Shown: positions 60,243 to 64,000 of the stretch, one piece after another
Position numbering within the stretch: position 1 is the first letter of the stretch
Layout of the letters: every line of letters starts with the position of its first letter
NCBI GenBank assembly: GCA_035534455.1
Contig: DATLRV010000012.1
Span: forward strand, 1 to 64,000
Direction of reading: 5' to 3'
DNA from: JAJYVT01 sp035534455
Lineage (GTDB): Bacteria > Actinomycetota > Acidimicrobiia > Acidimicrobiales > RAAP-2
DNA length: 64,000 nucleotides
The notes under the pieces: generated by a model
The model's input: the letters and a program-made list of their open reading frames with translations, nothing else
Databases searched by the model: none
Told to the model about the DNA's origin: nothing
Program-made: the position numbers and the translations under genes

Positions 60243-62216
60243 TCAGGCTGCGCTTGTGACCACCCGGACTTCGGGTGGATGAGGGAGCTCGCCGCGCATC
60301 GCCGGTACGCCCCCGGCGCACGTAGGGGAGAGTCGGCCGGCGAGCTCGAGGAGCAGCGCCGTGTCGAGGGTCTCGTCTTCTAGGAGCCGCGTGGCGACCC
60401 GCTCGAGGACCTCGCGCGACGACCTGAGGAGGTTCCTGGCACAGCCGAGCGCCGTCTCGAGAAGGGCTTGGACGGAGGTGTGCACGCGCTCGGCGAGGAC
60501 GCCGATCTGCGTCTCCTCGGGGTGGACGTAGCCCGGCCCGAGCGAACCCATGCCGTACTCGGTCACCATCCGGCGGGCCAGGTCGGTCGCCGCCCGGAAG
60601 TCCTGCGACGCCCCCTGGGTGAAGTCGTCACCGAGGAGGATCTCTTCCGCCGCGCGGCCGGCCATGGCGACAGCAAGCTGCGCGGTGGCCTGCCGGCGGC
60701 TGAGGAACATGTCGTCGTGGCCGGGGAACCAGGTGATACCCCCCGCCTGCCCCCGGGGGACTATGGAGACCGAGATCGGGTCCCCGGCGTCCTCGAGCCA
60801 CAGCCCGACGAGCGCGTGGCCCGCCTCGTGCCACGCGGTGATCCGGCGGTCCGCGGCGGCGACCACGGCGGACTTGCGCGCCGGGCCGAGGGCGACCGTG
60901 GCGAGCGCTTCGTCCAGCTCGAGGCTCGTGATCGACGGCTTTCCGGTGCGCACCGCGAGCAACGCGGCCGTGTTGACGAGGTTGGCGAGGTCGGCGCCGC
61001 TGAAGCCCGCCGTCCGCCGGCTGAGCGTGTCGGGGTCGACGTCGGCCGCGACGTTGCGCCGGCGAAGGTAGAGATCGAGGATCCGGACCCTGCCTGCCCG
61101 GTCGGGCGTGGGCACCGCGATCTGACGGTCGAAGCGTCCGGGGCGGAGAAGCGCGTGGTCGAGGATGTCCGGGCGGTTCGTGGCTGCAAGGACGATGACC
61201 GATGCCGAAGTGTCGAAGCCGTCCATCTCCACGAGGAGTTGGTTGAGGGTGCTCTCGCGCTCTTCGTTCCCGGGTACCGAGTGCTTGCTCCGCGACCTGC
61301 CGATTGCGTCGAGCTCGTCGATGAAGACGATGGCGGGCCCCGCCTCGCGTGCCCGGTCGAAGAGGGACCGCACCCGGGCGGCGCCGACGCCGACGTAGCT
61401 CTCTACGAACTCCGACGCCCCGATTGCGAAGAACGGCACGCCCGCTTCGCCGGCGACGGCTCGGGCGAGGAGCGTCTTTCCGGTACCGGGAGGGCCGACG
61501 AGGAGGAAGCCACGGGGCAGGTCGGCGCCCGCGGCCTTGTACTTCTCGGCATCCTTCAGGTAATCGACGAGCTCGGCGAGCGACTCGACGGCCTCGTCGA
61601 GCCCGGCCACGTCGTCGAATCGGGTCGGCGGGACCTCGACCTGCTCCCCGTGGCCCTTGGCGAACCCCGCCGGGCTGGTCGCCGACTGCGCGCCGCCCAT
61701 CTTCGCGGGCCGCGCGCCCGCCTTGCGATGACGCCGTACCCCGACGACCACGGCGAGCAGGAGGGCGATCGACAGACCTCCCATGACCTCTGCGCCGATC
61801 CGGGCCGAGGCCGGTGCCGCCGCGGCCGCCGCCGGTGCCGCCGACAGGGTCACGTGGTCCTTGAGCAGTTGCTCGGTGAGGCGGACGTCGTAGCCCGACG
61901 GGAACGCAGACTGGAACTGCTTCGGCGCGCCACCCGACACGAAGGTGCCGGTCACCGTGTCGCTCGCTGTGTCGAGGTACGCCGATCGCACCGCGCCCCG
62001 GTGCGCCAACGTGAGGAGCCGGCTCAAGGGAAGGCTGGTGACCGAGCCGGAGGTGCCCGCGGCGGGCGCGGTGCCCGCGGCGCCGGCCACCCCGGACAGC
62101 CCGACCGTGCACGACGCCGCGCATGCGCATGCGAAGAGCGCGGCGACGAGCCTGGCGCGACGCGCCCGGCGGCCGCTCCGGCGGCGACTGGCGATGGTCG
62201 TCCGTTCGGTGGTCAC
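60243..62216 (-). CDS. FtsH-like ATP-dependent zinc metalloprotease (copy 2)
   Basis: This encodes 657 residues. TM1 (about 22-46), a short extracytoplasmic part with low complexity, TM2 (about 140-160), the AAA+ domain with Walker A GPPGTGKT (241-248), IVFIDELDAIGRSRS and NRPDILDHALLRPGRFDR, and the protease site HEAGH (463-467). It is clearly divergent from the ftsH at 24608 in the membrane-proximal part. AGGAGG lies before GTG 62216. A DosR-like box lies 61 bp upstream, and it is operonic with the Rv2004c-like gene. Confidence 0.92.
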   Translation of the reverse strand: MTTERTTIASRRRSGRRARRARLVAALFACACAASCTVGLSGVAGAAGTAPAAGTSGSVTSLPLSRLLTLAHRGAVRSAYLDTASDTVTGTFVSGGAPKQFQSAFPSGYDVRLTEQLLKDHVTLSAAPAAAAAAPASARIGAEVMGGLSIALLLAVVVGVRRHRKAGARPAKMGGAQSATSPAGFAKGHGEQVEVPPTRFDDVAGLDEAVESLAELVDYLKDAEKYKAAGADLPRGFLLVGPPGTGKTLLARAVAGEAGVPFFAIGASEFVESYVGVGAARVRSLFDRAREAGPAIVFIDELDAIGRSRSKHSVPGNEERESTLNQLLVEMDGFDTSASVIVLAATNRPDILDHALLRPGRFDRQIAVPTPDRAGRVRILDLYLRRRNVAADVDPDTLSRRTAGFSGADLANLVNTAALLAVRTGKPSITSLELDEALATVALGPARKSAVVAAADRRITAWHEAGHALVGLWLEDAGDPISVSIVPRGQAGGITWFPGHDDMFLSRRQATAQLAVAMAGRAAEEILLGDDFTQGASQDFRAATDLARRMVTEYGMGSLGPGYVHPEETQIGVLAERVHTSVQALLETALGCARNLLRSSREVLERVATRLLEDETLDTALLLELAGRLSPTCAGGVPAMRGELPHPPEVRVVTSAA

Positions 62217-62276
62217 GGCGTTCCTCCTCTGACCCGGTCCGCGACCAGCCTCCGCGGCGTGCCCGCACCGGCGGGA

Positions 62277-62290
62277 GGGTCGAACGTCCC
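62277..62290. promoter_or_regulatory. DosR-like box upstream of ftsH copy 2
   Basis: GGGTCGAACGTCCC is identical to the site at 43698-43711 and is one core mismatch from GGGAC-N4-GTCCC. It lies 61 bp upstream of the leftward ftsH start. Confidence 0.55.
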
Positions 62291-62340
62291 TACCGGCGGT
62301 CAGCGCGGAGCGAGACGGAGAGGAGCGCGAAGGTCGAGAA

Positions 62341-62355
62341 AGGACTTCGGTCCCT
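62341..62355. promoter_or_regulatory. DosR-like box upstream of the sigma factor gene
   Basis: AGGACTTCGGTCCCT contains AGGAC-TTCG-GTCCC, one core mismatch. It is 75 bp upstream of the rightward sigma gene and 63 bp from the ftsH-proximal box, so the two may serve one gene each. Confidence 0.55.
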
Positions 62356-62429
62356 AGTTACGGCGGGACCCCTGGGATACTTGTAGAGCTTGCCGGTCGA
62401 GGTGTCGCACCGGGGAACGGAGGACCGCG

Positions 62430-63368
62430 ATGTTCGAGCACGACCGGGGGCAGACGGACCAGCCGCGCCAGCACGAGATCGACCTCATGCGCGTCTACCT
62501 CGACGAGCTGGGCTGGCATGCCGTCCTCTCCCGGGCCGACGAGGTACGCCTTGCGCAGGCGATCGAGGAGGGCGAGCGCGCGGCGAGGGAGCTCTCGTCG
62601 GGTCGCCGCCTAGCCGCGAGGACCAAGCGCACGCTGGAGGCGACGGTCGCCGACGGGCGCAGGGCGCACCAGGAGTTCATCAGGGCGAACCTCCGCCTCG
62701 TCGTCTCGATCGCCAAGCGCTACCAGCACCGCGGCGTCGACCTCGCCGACCTCGTCCAAGAGGGCAACATCGGGCTCCTGCACGCGATCGACCGCTTCGA
62801 CTGGCGGCGCGGGTACAAGTTCTCCACCTACGCCACGTGGTGGATCCGAAAGGGTGTCGCACAGGGGGTCGGGGACTCCACCTCGGTGGTCCGGCTCCCG
62901 CGCCACCGGCGGGACCAGGCACGAGAGCTGACCGACACCGCCGAACGCCTCGAGCGGGCGCTCGGCCATGCGCCGGGCGCGCAGGAGCTGGCCGACGAGA
63001 CCGGCATCCGGATTGCGGACGTGGTCGCGATCCGTCGCGCCGCGGCGCCGGTGGTCTCCATGTCCGCGCCGATCGACGAGGACGGCAACGAGCTCGGCGA
63101 CCTCGTCGCGGACCCGTCGGTCGACGTCGGCGACGTCGCGGTGACGACGGTGCTGCCCCGCGAGGTCGAAGGTCTCCTCGACCAGCTGTCCGCGTCGGCG
63201 GCGACGGTCATCCGCCTGCGCTACGGCATCGGCTCCACGGGCGGACCCCGAACGGCGGCGCAGGTGGGCACGATGCTCAAGATCTCTCCCGAGCGCGTGC
63301 GCCAGATCGAGATGCGCGCCCTCGCGTCGCTGCGCCACCGCCTCGGGCGCGTGTCCTGGGCGTCCTGA
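62430..63368 (+). CDS. RNA polymerase sigma-70 factor, group 2
   Basis: This encodes 312 residues. Region 1.2 is IDLMRVYLDELGWHAVLSRA, region 2 has LRLVVSIAKRYQHRGVDLAD, LVQEGNIGLLHAIDRF and YKFSTYATWWIRKGV, then region 3, and region 4 has LRYGIGSTGGPRTAAQVGTM and SPERVRQIEMRALASLRHRL. It is too short for the housekeeping factor (no long region 1.1) and resembles alternative group 2 factors (SigB-like). GGAGG precedes the ATG. It may link the island to stationary-phase or stress transcription. Confidence 0.92.
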   Translation: MFEHDRGQTDQPRQHEIDLMRVYLDELGWHAVLSRADEVRLAQAIEEGERAARELSSGRRLAARTKRTLEATVADGRRAHQEFIRANLRLVVSIAKRYQHRGVDLADLVQEGNIGLLHAIDRFDWRRGYKFSTYATWWIRKGVAQGVGDSTSVVRLPRHRRDQARELTDTAERLERALGHAPGAQELADETGIRIADVVAIRRAAAPVVSMSAPIDEDGNELGDLVADPSVDVGDVAVTTVLPREVEGLLDQLSASAATVIRLRYGIGSTGGPRTAAQVGTMLKISPERVRQIEMRALASLRHRLGRVSWAS

Positions 63369-63400
63369 ACCGCCAGGCGCGATCGCGAGGGGCCGCCGTT

Positions 63401-63437
63401 GTGACCTTCGTCCCGCCCCGGAGGGACTTCCGACTCT
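63401..63437. promoter_or_regulatory. Paired DosR-like sites upstream of the last gene
   Basis: GTGACCTTCGTCCCG (63401-63415, reverse complement GGGAC-GAAG-GTCAC, one core mismatch) is followed 21 bp on by GGGACTTCCGACTCT (63423-63437, two mismatches). The pair lies 95-130 bp upstream of the membrane protein gene at 63532. Confidence 0.45.
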
Positions 63438-63531
63438 CCTGGCGGCCCTGCCCCGCCGAGCAGCCTTTCTCCAGGACGTTCCGAGTGGGGGCGTCAGGGG
63501 ACCCGGACGGGTCAGGAAAGGAACGCAGACC

Positions 63532-64000
63532 ATGAGACGCAAGACGCTGGACCTCATCCTCACGGCTGGTGGAGCGGTGCTGACGGTCGTCCTGATCGCC
63601 GCTGGCGCGCTCCTGATGTGGGGGTACAACTTCACCAACGACGAGGTGCACAGCCAGCTCGCGTCGCAGCAGGTGTACTTCCCGACCGCGGCCGCCCTCG
63701 CGCACGCCAAGGCCGGCACGGAGATCACCCCGACAATGAAGCCCTACCTGCTCCCGTACGCAGGCCAGCAAGTGACGACCGGACCACAGGCCAAGGCCTA
63801 CGCGACACACTTCATCGCCATCCACCTTTCCGAGATGCCCCATCACGGGGTGTACGCGAAGGTGAGCGCGGCCTCGAGGGCAAAGCCCACAACACAGGCG
63901 CTCGCAGGGGTCGTCCAGGCGTCCTTCCAGGGGACCACCCTTCGCTCGATGCTGCTCGAGGCCTACGGGTTCTCGGTCTTTGGCGAGCTGGCGTTCGACG
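63532..64000 (+). CDS. Membrane protein, hypothetical (partial)
   Basis: The first 156 residues run off the right edge. There is one N-terminal transmembrane helix (LILTAGGAVLTVVLIAAGALL), then an extracytoplasmic part with HSQLASQQVYFPTAAAL and KAYATHFIAIHLSEMPHHGVY. Relatives with this layout occur widely in actinobacteria but have no known role. GGAAAGGA lies before ATG 63532. Paired DosR-like sites lie upstream. Confidence 0.75.
   Translation, partial: MRRKTLDLILTAGGAVLTVVLIAAGALLMWGYNFTNDEVHSQLASQQVYFPTAAALAHAKAGTEITPTMKPYLLPYAGQQVTTGPQAKAYATHFIAIHLSEMPHHGVYAKVSAASRAKPTTQALAGVVQASFQGTTLRSMLLEAYGFSVFGELAFD

Overview
The window is chromosomal DNA of a high-GC actinobacterium. The evidence is very GC-rich codons, many GTG starts, GAF-ANTAR proteins, a class F sortase, a separate NHEJ polymerase and ligase, and a DevR/DosR-type two-component system. 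The mixture looks most like an Acidimicrobiia-type lineage, but this is inferred from gene style, not from a marker gene. I saw no rRNA, tRNA, CRISPR array or intact insertion sequence.

Layout. About 0-4 kb holds two GAF-ANTAR regulators, a small HTH protein, an HTH gene remnant and an nfeD-slipin membrane pair. About 4.6-17.5 kb is a run of mostly single housekeeping or stress enzymes: UBP zinc finger plus DUF5996, GNAT, SGNH hydrolase, N-methyl amino-acid oxidase, alpha/beta hydrolase, cupin, HtrA protease, prolyl oligopeptidase, methyltransferases, a HEAT protein, a frameshifted pseudogene and a HIT protein. About 17.6-19.7 kb is a surface-protein cassette: an ice-binding-type protein ending in a PQTG sorting signal, overlapped by its own class F sortase. 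About 20-24 kb carries DNA repair genes (5'-3' exonuclease, ATP-dependent ligase, NHEJ polymerase, 3-methyladenine glycosylase). About 24-36 kb has a small VMG-repeat protein, FtsH, a phosphotransferase, PdxH, a full-length PutA, a DMT transporter and two membrane proteins. About 36-39 kb has SixA, a PQQ-type beta-propeller and AlkB under a perfect LexA-type box.

From about 39 to 64 kb the gene content resembles a dormancy/hypoxia island: phosphoketolase and acetate kinase (acetyl-phosphate shunt), an ABC exporter, a rhodanese-persulfide dioxygenase, a phosphoribosyltransferase-hydrolase fusion, an avidin, Hsp20, an acetyltransferase-deacetylase-USP operon, a second USP with a DevS-like kinase, a DevR-like regulator, a two-domain kinase resembling Rv2004c, a second FtsH and a group 2 sigma factor. 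Several intergenic regions here carry palindromes close to the mycobacterial DosR box (GGGAC-N4-GTCCC). I noticed none of comparable quality in the first 40 kb. I infer a locally encoded DevSR-type regulon that also takes in an avidin and a small unknown protein family.

Gene decay is visible at several points: an HTH remnant at 2.0 kb, a gene with two compensating frameshifts at 15.7-16.3 kb, a truncated STAS protein at 19.5 kb, an IlvC-like tail at 32.8 kb and an acyl-CoA synthetase tail at 39.2 kb.
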